Shown: positions 12,504 through 18,668 of the stretch, piece after piece
Layout of the letters: every line of letters begins with the position of its first letter
How positions within the stretch are numbered: the first letter of the stretch is position 1
Assembly: GCA_003477305.1 (NCBI GenBank)
Contig: DMTN01000061.1
Location: 1 to 18,668 of the forward strand
Length of the DNA: 18,668 bases
DNA from: Acholeplasmatales bacterium
GTDB lineage: Bacteria; Bacillota_I; Bacilli_A; Izemoplasmatales; Hujiaoplasmataceae
Reading direction: 5' to 3'
Program-made: the position numbers and the translations under genes
Notes under the pieces: model-generated
Told to the model about the DNA's origin: nothing
What the model saw: only the letters and a program-made list of their open reading frames with translations
Databases searched by the model: none

Positions 12504-13307
12504 TCATCTCCTGTCATAGATGTAACGGATCGTCACGCCGCGTTGTCGGGCGTGATCGATGATTTGTGAACGAAGATCGTGATACCAAGTCTTGTCGCCT
12601 TTTTCGAAGATGTCCTTGTACAGCGGCAAAAGGTCCGGTCTGCGGGCCAGGACATGGCGGAAGACGGCGAGTTTGTTCTCGGGATTCTTGAGATTCAGGG
12701 TGTCGAACATCATGTAATCGACATACGGCGCGCAGGCGTCGATGATCATAAGCGGATCGGAGATGCCGGGCAGGATCGGGGCGACGAAGACGTGGGTCGC
12801 AATCCCCGCTTCCTTGAGCGTCTTGATGGCCGCGATCCGTTCCGTCGGCCGGCTCGCGCCGGGCTCGAAGAAGGATGCCGCCTCGTCGCACATCGACATC
12901 GAAAAGCCGACTTCGACGCTTTGCATTTGTTTCAGGATGTCGAGATCACGGACGACGAGCGCGGATTTGGTCAAAATCGAAATGCGCAGAGCGCTTTCCT
13001 TGATCGCATCGAGAATCGCACGCGTCAGCCGTTCGTCGCCTTCGAGGGGTTGATAGCTGTCGGTCGCGGAACTGAAGAAGAGCGATTTGGATCCGGTGTT
13101 TTTGGGGATGTCGAAATGCGGATAGCGTTTGATGTCGACGTAGGAACCCCAAGACGCAGGTCGCTCCGGCTGGTCGCCGAACGGTTTGGCATAGCAGTAG
13201 ATGCACCCATGACCGCAGCCGACATAGGGATTGCAGGTGAAGTCGTACCCGGCAATCCGCGTCGGCGTCATGAAGTGCCTGGCCTCAATCCGCCGGATGT
13301 CCGGCAT
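12504..13307 (-). CDS. SPL-family radical SAM protein
   Basis: A 267-aa [4Fe-4S] radical S-adenosylmethionine protein of the spore-photoproduct-lyase-like group (COG1533). The cluster motif C-x3-C-x2-C is Cys31, Cys35 and Cys38 in NPYVGCGHGCIYCYAKPFGD. Next come SYVDIKRYPHF, the SSATDSYQPLEGDE stretch typical of COG1533, ISILTKSALVVRD, and VGFSMSMCDE. The start at 13307 lies within the end of the DUF368 gene (23-nt overlap). A downstream ATG (13271) has a fair AGG site, but the family usually has about 30 residues before the first Cys, so the longer form is preferred. True SplB repairs spore UV damage; this shorter protein is one of the many COG1533 members with unknown substrate. Confidence 0.87.
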   Translation of the reverse strand: MPDIRRIEARHFMTPTRIAGYDFTCNPYVGCGHGCIYCYAKPFGDQPERPASWGSYVDIKRYPHFDIPKNTGSKSLFFSSATDSYQPLEGDERLTRAILDAIKESALRISILTKSALVVRDLDILKQMQSVEVGFSMSMCDEAASFFEPGASRPTERIAAIKTLKEAGIATHVFVAPILPGISDPLMIIDACAPYVDYMMFDTLNLKNPENKLAVFRHVLARRPDLLPLYKDIFEKGDKTWYHDLRSQIIDHARQRGVTIRYIYDRR

Positions 13308-14229
13308 CGCCGGTTTTCGCTCCGAGTTTGACGATCATGAGGGATGCGAACAGACCGCCGGCGAGCGTCAGGACACCGAAGAGGACGTCCCACGGGCGGG
13401 CGGACAGATAGCCGAAGACATCCATGTAGACGGGGGTCTGTTCGAGGAAGGCATCGGCGGAACCCGGGTCGCGGATCCACAAAAGCAGGAAGGCCGCCGA
13501 GGCGACGACGAAGCCGACGATCGCAAGATAGCTCTGGACCGGGAAGCGTTTGAGCAAACGCTCGAGGACGCGCGACATCAGGATCACGCCGGCGCCGGCG
13601 CCGATCGCGAACGGGATCATCACGACGACGTTGTAGCCGAGCATCGACAGATCGGTGAGGTTGCCGGCGACGTTGGAGACGATCGCCGTATAATAGCCGA
13701 GAATCAATAAAAGCGCCGAACCGGAAACGCCGGGAACGATCATCGTCATCGCCGAGACGGCGCCGAGGCCGATCAACAGCGGATAGGTCGAAACCGCGGA
13801 AAGATCGAAGTAATCGATCCCACTGTGTCCGGAAAGCACCTGGAAGACCGCCAGGACGAGGATGAACAGGACCGCGCCGACGGCGGAGAACCATCCCGAG
13901 GACGTGATCTTTTTCCCCTTCAGGTTGTTTTTGATCAGGCTCGGAACGCCGCCGAGGGTCATCCCGATGAAGAACAGGATCGTCACGAACGAATTCGCTC
14001 TCAGCGCGAGTCCCATCAGTTTGGCGAACAGGACGATCCCGAGGAGAAGTCCGATCCCGAGCGGAAGCAGATAGGCGAAGTTCTTTTTGAAGTCCTTGAA
14101 GAGATTGCTGATGGCGACGACCATCTTGTCGAACACGCCGAGATAGACGGCGAAGGTACCGCCGCTGCAGCCCGGGATCGTGAACGAGAAGCCGATGATG
14201 AAGCCTTTGACGATCAGAGTAAGAAACAT
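13285..14229 (-). CDS. DUF368 membrane protein, PopT-type polyprenyl-phosphate transporter
   Basis: A 314-aa polytopic membrane protein of the DUF368 family. Members (PopT) were shown to help return undecaprenyl phosphate, the lipid carrier for wall and surface glycans, across the membrane. The family's inverted-repeat layout shows in two related motifs: FTIPGCSGGTFAVYLGVF near residue 20 and MIVPGVSGSALLLILGYY near residue 170, each Pro-Gly-x-Ser-Gly followed by a helix. About eight to nine hydrophobic segments are visible. RBS AGGAGG lies 8 nt before the ATG, inside the end of rimO. The 3' end overlaps the radical SAM start by 23 nt. Family is certain; the transport role is by family analogy. 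Confidence 0.9.
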   Translation of the reverse strand: MFLTLIVKGFIIGFSFTIPGCSGGTFAVYLGVFDKMVVAISNLFKDFKKNFAYLLPLGIGLLLGIVLFAKLMGLALRANSFVTILFFIGMTLGGVPSLIKNNLKGKKITSSGWFSAVGAVLFILVLAVFQVLSGHSGIDYFDLSAVSTYPLLIGLGAVSAMTMIVPGVSGSALLLILGYYTAIVSNVAGNLTDLSMLGYNVVVMIPFAIGAGAGVILMSRVLERLLKRFPVQSYLAIVGFVVASAAFLLLWIRDPGSADAFLEQTPVYMDVFGYLSARPWDVLFGVLTLAGGLFASLMIVKLGAKTGDAGHPAD

Positions 14230-14241
14230 GGGGAAATCCTC

Positions 14242-15549
14242 CTATTGGGCGAACACGGCGTCGCCGATGAGATCATATCCGAAGACGCTCGTGACTTTGA
14301 CGAAGGCGACGTCGCCGAGATGAAGCGTTTGGGGCGACTGGAACACGAGCGAGCCGTCGACGTCGTCTGGCGCTAAGGCGCGGCTGCGGCCGTAATAGAA
14401 TCGGGACTTGGGATCGTAGGCTTCGACGATCGTTTCGTGAATCGTGCCGATCTGGGCGCGGTTCTTGATCCGGACGATCTTCTTCTGCCGTTTCATGACG
14501 GCCTCGAGCCGGGCTTGCTTCACGTCTTCAGGGACCTGGTCGGCCATGTCGAAGGCGGGCGTGTCTTCTTCGCGCGAATACGCGAAAGCGCCGAGCCGGT
14601 CGAATCCGATGGCATCGACGAACGAAAGCAATTTTGCGAAATCGGCTTCCGTCTCGCCGGGAAAACCGACGATCAGGGTGGTGCGCAGGATCGCATCCGG
14701 CATCAGCCGGCGGATCTTTGCGAACAGTTCGTAAAGCATCGCTTCGCCGCCGCGACGGTTCATGCGTTTCAAGACGGCGTCGCTCGCATGCTGGACGGGG
14801 ACGTCGAAATAGCGCGCGATCTTCGGTTCGGCGGCCATCGTCAAAAGCAGGTCATCCGTGATTTCGTCGGGATAGAGATACAGGACGCGGACGATCTTGA
14901 TTCCATCGATCCGGCACAGCCGGACGAGCAGCGCGGGAAGCAGCGGATGACGGTCGACACTCAGGTCGGTCCCGTAGCGGGTCGTGTCCTGGCTGATCAG
15001 GTTCAGTTCCTTCGCGCCATTCTTGGCGAGCAGTTCCGCTTCGGCGACGACATCGTCGAAGCGACGGCTTTTGAAATCGCCGCGGATCAACGGGATCGCG
15101 CAGTACGTGCAGCGGTTGTCGCAACCGTCGGAGAGTTTCAGGTAGGGGGTCGCCGGCGAGGTCGCAAGAAAACGGTTCATGTAGTCCGGCGCGCCGAAGT
15201 TCAGATGCTCGCGCACGAATACGTCCGAGAGGATCTTTCCGAACTGCGGATAGTCCCGGACGCCGACGATCCGGTCGACATAGGGCATTTCACGCGCGAT
15301 CTTTTCCCGATAGCGTTCGGCGTAACAGCCGCACACGATCAGTTTCTTGCCATGGCCGTGCATTTCCGCGATGGTTTGAACCGCTTCTTCCTTCGCCGAT
15401 TCGATGAACCCGCAGGTGTTGACGATGATCGCGTCGCTCTCAGCCGGATCGGTGACGATCTCGACTCCGGCGCCGCGCAGGACACCCATGATCATTTCTG
15501 AGTCGACGAGGTTCTTGGCGCATCCGAGCGAGACGACGCCGACCTTCAC
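14242..15549 (-). CDS. rimO: Ribosomal protein S12 methylthiotransferase RimO
   Basis: Radical SAM enzyme that methylthiolates an Asp of ribosomal protein S12. 435 aa, normal length. N-terminal MTTase domain with Cys10 (SLGCAKNLVDSE, RimO-specific wording), Cys46 (VNTCGFIESAKEEA) and Cys75 (VCGCYAERY) for the second cluster. The radical SAM cluster is Cys143, Cys147 and Cys150 in LSDGCDNRCTYCAIPLIRG. ISQDTTRYG and VQHASDAVLKRMNR also favour RimO over MiaB. A C-terminal TRAM domain follows (about 370-435). The start is GTG 15549 with GAGGGG 5 nt upstream, overlapping the manA TGA as GTGA. The frame is open upstream to 15588, but that is manA sequence. Confidence 0.95.
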   Translation of the reverse strand: MKVGVVSLGCAKNLVDSEMIMGVLRGAGVEIVTDPAESDAIIVNTCGFIESAKEEAVQTIAEMHGHGKKLIVCGCYAERYREKIAREMPYVDRIVGVRDYPQFGKILSDVFVREHLNFGAPDYMNRFLATSPATPYLKLSDGCDNRCTYCAIPLIRGDFKSRRFDDVVAEAELLAKNGAKELNLISQDTTRYGTDLSVDRHPLLPALLVRLCRIDGIKIVRVLYLYPDEITDDLLLTMAAEPKIARYFDVPVQHASDAVLKRMNRRGGEAMLYELFAKIRRLMPDAILRTTLIVGFPGETEADFAKLLSFVDAIGFDRLGAFAYSREEDTPAFDMADQVPEDVKQARLEAVMKRQKKIVRIKNRAQIGTIHETIVEAYDPKSRFYYGRSRALAPDDVDGSLVFQSPQTLHLGDVAFVKVTSVFGYDLIGDAVFAQ

Positions 15550-16490
15550 GATTGCCCCTCGGGGACAAAGGCGAAAACCAGTTCGCAACGGCCCTTGATG
15601 TCGATCTTTCCGACGTTCGCCGGAATGACGAAGGCGTCGCCATAGGCGATCGGATGCCCGTTGAACGTGCCTTGTCCGGCGACGACGCTCACGACATACC
15701 AGCGGCCGATCCGGTTGACGAAATGGAAGCTGTTGTCCACCACGAGTTTCTTGACGGTGAAGGCGGGCGCTTCGACCATCGTTTCGACATCGGTGCTCTT
15801 CGCGAAGTGACGGATGTTTGCCGGCTTGGCCGGCACGTCGGTGACATCCAACCCCTTTTCGAGATGAAGTTCGCGGTGATGGCCCAAGGCATCGACGCGG
15901 TCGTAGTCGTAGATCCGGTAGGTCACGTCGCTCGTCTGCTGGTTTTCCAAAAGGACGATGCCCTTTCCGATGGCATGGAGCGTCCCCGCCGGGATGTAGA
16001 CGAAGTCGCCCGCCTGGACGGGAATCTGGACGAGCAGCGCTTCGAGCGTCCCCGCCGCGACCGCGGCTTTGAGTTCATCGCGGGTCTTGGCGGTATGGCC
16101 GATCACGAGGGTTGCGCCGGGTTCGGCTTTCAGGATGTACCAGCACTCGGTCTTGCCCGCCTGCCGTTCGTGAAGCCGGGCGTATGCATCGTCGGGATGG
16201 ACCTGGACGCTGAGCCGGTCGCCCGCATCGAGGATTTTCGTCAAAAGCGGGAAGTCGCCGACGGCGCGCGGGAACAGTTCCCGGTCGGTTTTGTAGAGGT
16301 CGGCCAACGTGCGGCCCGCATGACGGCCGGAGGCGACGACGGATTCGCTTCCGGGAACGGCGGAGACGATCCACGCTTCGCCGATCGAGCCGGCGGGAAC
16401 GTGATCCCCGTACATGTCTTTGAGGACATTTCCGCCCCAGATGCGGTCTTTGAAGATCGGTTTGAAAAACAATGCTTCGTCTTTGGCCAC
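15546..16490 (-). CDS. manA: Mannose-6-phosphate isomerase, class I
   Basis: Cytosolic zinc enzyme interconverting mannose-6-phosphate and fructose-6-phosphate, either for mannose use or to make GDP-mannose precursors. 314 aa, the size of the short Bacillus-type enzymes. Cupin fold with zinc ligands Gln96 and His98 (SVQVHPDD), Glu115 (GKTECWYIL) and His172 (IPAGTLHAIGKG). N-terminal FKDRIWGGNVLKDMYG and YDYDRVDALGHHRELHLEK are also typical. The start is GTG (16490-16488) with GAGGT 6 nt upstream. First gene of the six-gene operon, from a promoter at 16524-16552. No PTS mannose transporter is in view. Confidence 0.95.
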   Translation of the reverse strand: MAKDEALFFKPIFKDRIWGGNVLKDMYGDHVPAGSIGEAWIVSAVPGSESVVASGRHAGRTLADLYKTDRELFPRAVGDFPLLTKILDAGDRLSVQVHPDDAYARLHERQAGKTECWYILKAEPGATLVIGHTAKTRDELKAAVAAGTLEALLVQIPVQAGDFVYIPAGTLHAIGKGIVLLENQQTSDVTYRIYDYDRVDALGHHRELHLEKGLDVTDVPAKPANIRHFAKSTDVETMVEAPAFTVKKLVVDNSFHFVNRIGRWYVVSVVAGQGTFNGHPIAYGDAFVIPANVGKIDIKGRCELVFAFVPEGQS

Positions 16491-16523
16491 GGACTTACCT
16501 CACACGCTGATGCGGATGACCCT

Positions 16524-16552
16524 ATTATACAATTTTACGGCGCGAAACCCAA
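16524..16552 (-). promoter_or_regulatory. manA operon promoter
   Basis: On the minus strand TTGGGT (16552-16547), a 17-bp spacer and TATAAT (16529-16524), 33 nt before the manA GTG. Between it and the degV terminator (16553-16651) I see no gene or clear structure. Confidence 0.7.
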
Positions 16553-16651
16553 GCGGAAAACGGTTCCCTCCGCGAGAATCGCGTCGCGGCGTGTCACCCG
16601 CGCGACAATCCATTGAAAAACGCGTCTGCGCCGGAGCGATCAAGCGGAAAG

Positions 16652-16673
16652 AAAACCCGCCGTCGCCGGCGGG
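16652..16673 (-). terminator. degV terminator
   Basis: CCCGCCG (16656-16662) and CGGCGGG (16667-16673) with a TCGC loop. TTTTC follows on the minus strand, 6 nt after the degV stop. Confidence 0.88.
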
Positions 16674-16679
16674 CTGGAC

Positions 16680-17528
16680 TCATTTCAGGATATAGAGGAT
16701 GCCGATGCATCCTTCGCCGCAATGCGAGGAGATGACGCACCCGGCGTCCGTCTCGTAGATGTGCGCGATCGATAGTTTCCCCGCGAGATGGTCTTGGATG
16801 TAGACGGCGGATTCGTGTGCGAGCGAATGCGTGATCATCAGGAACTCGGGATCGAGTTCGTCCTTCAGTTCGAGCACTTCATGGACCAGGACGTCGAGCC
16901 CGGCGGTGATCCGCCCGTGCGGTTTCTTTCCGACGTGCATCGTGCCGTCCTTGACCTTGATGATCGGTTTGATCTTGAGGAGCGTCCCCATCAGCGCGGC
17001 GACCGCCGAACAGCGTCCGCCTTTGTAAAGATACTCCATCGTGTTGATGACGAACTGGGTGCGGACTTTCGGGATCAGATTCTTGATTTTTTCGACGACC
17101 GTGTCGATCGGATCGCCTGCTTCCCGGAAGGATGCGGCCTTGAGGACGAGCAGCCCGGTTCCGGAGGACAGGTTGGCGCCGTCGATGAGGCGGATCCGAT
17201 CGGATCCGATCTCGTTTCTCGCGAGCGTCGCGCTCATGAAGGTCGCCGAGAACTTCGAACCGATGCCGATGAACAGGACGTCGACGCCCGCATCGACGTA
17301 TTTCTGAAAAACTTGGATGAAATCGGCCGGCGAAGCAGCCGCGGTTTTCGGGAGCGTTCCCCGGGTCTTGACTTGCGCGTACATCTCCGGGACGTTGATG
17401 TCGATGCCGTCTTTGAACGAATCCTCGCCGAAGTTGACGAAGAGCGGAACGATGTCGATCGCGTAGTTCCGGATCAGATCGGCGGAAAGGTCGCAGGTAC
17501 TGTCGGATATCAGTTTGAATTCAGCCAT
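16680..17528 (-). CDS. DegV-family fatty-acid-binding protein
   Basis: 282 aa. DegV/FakB proteins hold a fatty acid for phosphorylation by FakA, feeding phospholipid synthesis from exogenous fatty acids. N-terminal FKLISDSTCDLSADLI; the ligand-contact Thr62 is in LPKTAAASPADF, where Ser-Gln usually follows Thr but Ala-Ala does here. Next come FIGIGSKFSATFMSATLA, the domain-2 stretch YLYKGGRCSAVAALMG with KIKPII, and the C-terminal VISSHCGEGCIGILYI, which reads CGPGT in many relatives. Length is normal. ATG with GGGGGA 9 nt upstream; monocistronic, divergent from fumarase. No fakA lies in the window, so the role rests on family membership. Confidence 0.93.
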   Translation of the reverse strand: MAEFKLISDSTCDLSADLIRNYAIDIVPLFVNFGEDSFKDGIDINVPEMYAQVKTRGTLPKTAAASPADFIQVFQKYVDAGVDVLFIGIGSKFSATFMSATLARNEIGSDRIRLIDGANLSSGTGLLVLKAASFREAGDPIDTVVEKIKNLIPKVRTQFVINTMEYLYKGGRCSAVAALMGTLLKIKPIIKVKDGTMHVGKKPHGRITAGLDVLVHEVLELKDELDPEFLMITHSLAHESAVYIQDHLAGKLSIAHIYETDAGCVISSHCGEGCIGILYILK

Positions 17529-17552
17529 TTTTGAGTGTCCCCCACTGACTTC

Positions 17553-17581
17553 ATTATATCCAAACGAACGGATAAAGTAAA
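17553..17581 (-). promoter_or_regulatory. degV promoter
   Basis: On the minus strand TTTACT (17581-17576), a 17-bp spacer and TATAAT (17558-17553), 24 nt before the degV ATG. Confidence 0.75.
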
Positions 17582-17612
17582 GAAATCGCCGACCGTTTCA
17601 CGAAATTGCCGA
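17582..17612. repeat. Tandem 11-bp repeats between degV and fumarase promoters
   Basis: GAAATCGCCGA (17582-17592) and GAAATTGCCGA (17602-17612) differ at one base and start exactly 20 bp apart. They lie immediately upstream of the degV -35 and 24 bp upstream of the fumarase -35, a position suited to a transcription factor. Confidence 0.6.
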
Positions 17613-17635
17613 ATCGCGTGGGGGCATACTCATCC

Positions 17636-17664
17636 TTTCCAATCCCGCTTGCGCATGGTATAAT
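17636..17664 (+). promoter_or_regulatory. Fumarase operon promoter (extended -10)
   Basis: TTTCCA (17636-17641), a 17-bp spacer and TATAAT (17659-17664), with TGG just before the -10; 21 nt before the start codon. Confidence 0.8.
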
Positions 17665-17685
17665 AAGGACCGAGAGGTGATTCCC

Positions 17686-18525
17686 ATGAACGTCATCGCC
17701 CGCGACCGTCTGGTCGCCGAAGTCGCCCGGATCGTCGAAGAAGCGAACATCGATCTCGACGGAAAAGCCGTCGCCTGCCTCAAAGCCTCGCTCTTGAAAG
17801 AACGAAACGAACTTGCCAAAGGCATTCTCGAAGAAATCGTCTTGAATCAGGAAATCGCCAGAAACGAACGCATTCCCATCTGTCAGGACACCGGCGTCGC
17901 CGTCTTTTTCGTCGAACTCGGCAACGACGTGAAACTCGAATTCGATCTCGAGGCCGCGCTCAACGAAGCGGTCGCGATCGCCTATACCGACGGCTTTCTC
18001 CGCAAGTCGATGGTCCGCCATCCGCTCGACCGCGTCAATACCAAGGACAATACGCCCGCCGTCATCCACGTCAAGACGGTGATGGGCTCCGCCCTGCGGA
18101 TCCGCTTCGCGCCGAAGGGCGCCGGCAGCGAGAACATGAGCAAGATCGCGATGCTCACTCCCGCCGACGGGTTCGCCGGGATCGTCAAGTTCGTCGTCGA
18201 TACCGTCAAGGCGGCCGGCGGCCGACCCTGCCCGCCGATCGTCCTCGGCATCGGGATCGGCGGCACCTTTGAAAAGGCAGCCGTCATCGCCAAAGAAGCC
18301 CTGCTCCGCGAACTCGACGACGAAGCCATCCTTCCGCGCGACCGCGAATTGGAAGAAGCGCTTTACCAGGCCGTGAACGCGACCAACGTCGGCCCGATGG
18401 GTTTGTCCGGCGACACCACCTGCCTCGCCGTCAAGGTCAATTCCTATCCCTGCCACATCGCCTCCCTGCCGGTCGCGGTGAACATCCAGTGCCACGCCGC
18501 GCGTCACAAGGAACTCATCCTCTAG
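17686..18525 (+). CDS. Class I fumarate hydratase, alpha subunit
   Basis: The [4Fe-4S] subunit of two-component fumarase (fumarate to L-malate); tartrate dehydratase TtdA is a close relative, but the context gives no reason to prefer it. 279 aa, normal for the split form. The first cluster Cys is Cys66 in ERIPICQDTGVAVFF. Family stretches follow: VRHPLDRVNTKDNTPAVIH, GAGSENMSKIAML, PPIVLGIGIGGTFEKA, NVGPMGLSGDTTCLAVKV (second cluster Cys) and YPCHIASLPVAVNIQCHAARH. Start ATG 17686 with GAGAGGTG 6 nt upstream; an in-frame GTG 9 nt earlier is part of that site. The beta subunit follows after 12 nt, so the two form an operon. Confidence 0.93.
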   Translation: MNVIARDRLVAEVARIVEEANIDLDGKAVACLKASLLKERNELAKGILEEIVLNQEIARNERIPICQDTGVAVFFVELGNDVKLEFDLEAALNEAVAIAYTDGFLRKSMVRHPLDRVNTKDNTPAVIHVKTVMGSALRIRFAPKGAGSENMSKIAMLTPADGFAGIVKFVVDTVKAAGGRPCPPIVLGIGIGGTFEKAAVIAKEALLRELDDEAILPRDRELEEALYQAVNATNVGPMGLSGDTTCLAVKVNSYPCHIASLPVAVNIQCHAARHKELIL

Positions 18526-18537
18526 GAGATGGAAACG

Positions 18538-18668
18538 ATGCAGAAAATCACGTTGCCGATGAACGAAGCCACGCGTCTCTCCCTCCATGCCGGCGACCGG
18601 CTGTTGCTTTCCGGCGTCATCTATACGGGCCGCGACGCCGCCCACCAGCGGCTGGTCGACGCTCTCAA
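18538..18668 (+). CDS. Class I fumarate hydratase, beta subunit (5' part only)
   Basis: 43 codons are visible before the window ends. The protein begins MQKITLPMNEATRLSLHAGD and continues RLLLSGVIYTGRDAAHQRLV, which is the conserved N-terminus of fumarase/tartrate dehydratase beta subunits (LxAGDxVxLSGxIYTxRDAAHKR). The alpha subunit's TAG overlaps the AGGAG site, 9 nt before the ATG. An in-frame ATG at 18529 is too close to that site. Truncated by the edge, not by mutation. Confidence 0.9.
   Translation, partial: MQKITLPMNEATRLSLHAGDRLLLSGVIYTGRDAAHQRLVDAL

Noticed and set aside
14437..16616. Two 354-codon plus-strand frames (14437-15501 and 15552-16616) opposite rimO and manA
   Set aside because: Antisense shadows of genes with all catalytic residues in place; composition is typical of reversed GC-rich codons.
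16553..16651. GC-rich hairpins (for example GTCGCG 16583-16588 with CGCGAC 16601-16606)
   Set aside because: A 6-bp stem with a 12-nt loop and no U-tract is expected by chance in such GC-rich sequence.
17554..18645. 363-codon minus-strand frame opposite the fumarase genes
   Set aside because: It overlaps both fumarase subunits and the intergenic promoters; no motif or ribosome site.

Overview
The window looks like a chromosomal contig from a GC-rich member of the Bacillota (Bacilli or a near relative of the Mollicutes such as an Acholeplasma/Izemoplasma-type lineage). The case rests on TATAAT promoters, AGGAGG-type ribosome sites, a Trp T-box, Spx, HPr with both His15 and Ser46, and a PadR-HAAS-DUF4097 cassette. 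Many genes end in TGA and the T-box specifier is UGG, so the standard bacterial code is used, not the UGA=Trp code of mycoplasmas. Both ends cut through genes. No tRNA, rRNA, CRISPR, insertion sequence or phage gene is visible. Most of the DNA is dense housekeeping coding sequence.

Left part (1-5634, all on the minus strand): a truncated Xaa-Pro aminopeptidase whose last bases form a suspicious inverted repeat at the edge; a three-gene PadR/HAAS/DUF4097 envelope cassette with a consensus promoter and an overlapping dyad; a VTT (TVP38/DedA-like) membrane protein; gap (GAPDH); a small unrecognised three-helix membrane protein; and spx with an unusual Cys-rich tail.

Middle (5635-10142): pepF is divergent from spx. 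Its last codons contain the -35 of a promoter for a Trp-specific T-box leader and trpS. trpS converges on a ptsH operon that also encodes a membrane-anchored, cysteine-free EIIB-like domain. That operon is divergent from ppa. The proximity of spx, pepF and trpS recalls the trpS-opp-spx-mecA-pepF region of Bacillus subtilis.

Right part (10140-18668): a tightly packed six-gene minus-strand operon runs manA, rimO, a DUF368/PopT-type polyprenyl-phosphate transporter, an SPL-like radical SAM protein, an M20 amidohydrolase and a metal-dependent amidohydrolase, with 4- and 23-nt overlaps. Beyond it lie degV (minus) and, divergently, the two-subunit class I fumarase, whose beta subunit runs off the end.

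No complete new defence or mobile system is evident. The best leads are the cysteine-free EIIB-like partner of HPr, the Cys-rich Spx tail, and paired regulatory repeats with a 20-bp period in two promoter regions. All positions, motifs and pairings were read by eye. Family names come from recognised motifs, not from a database search.
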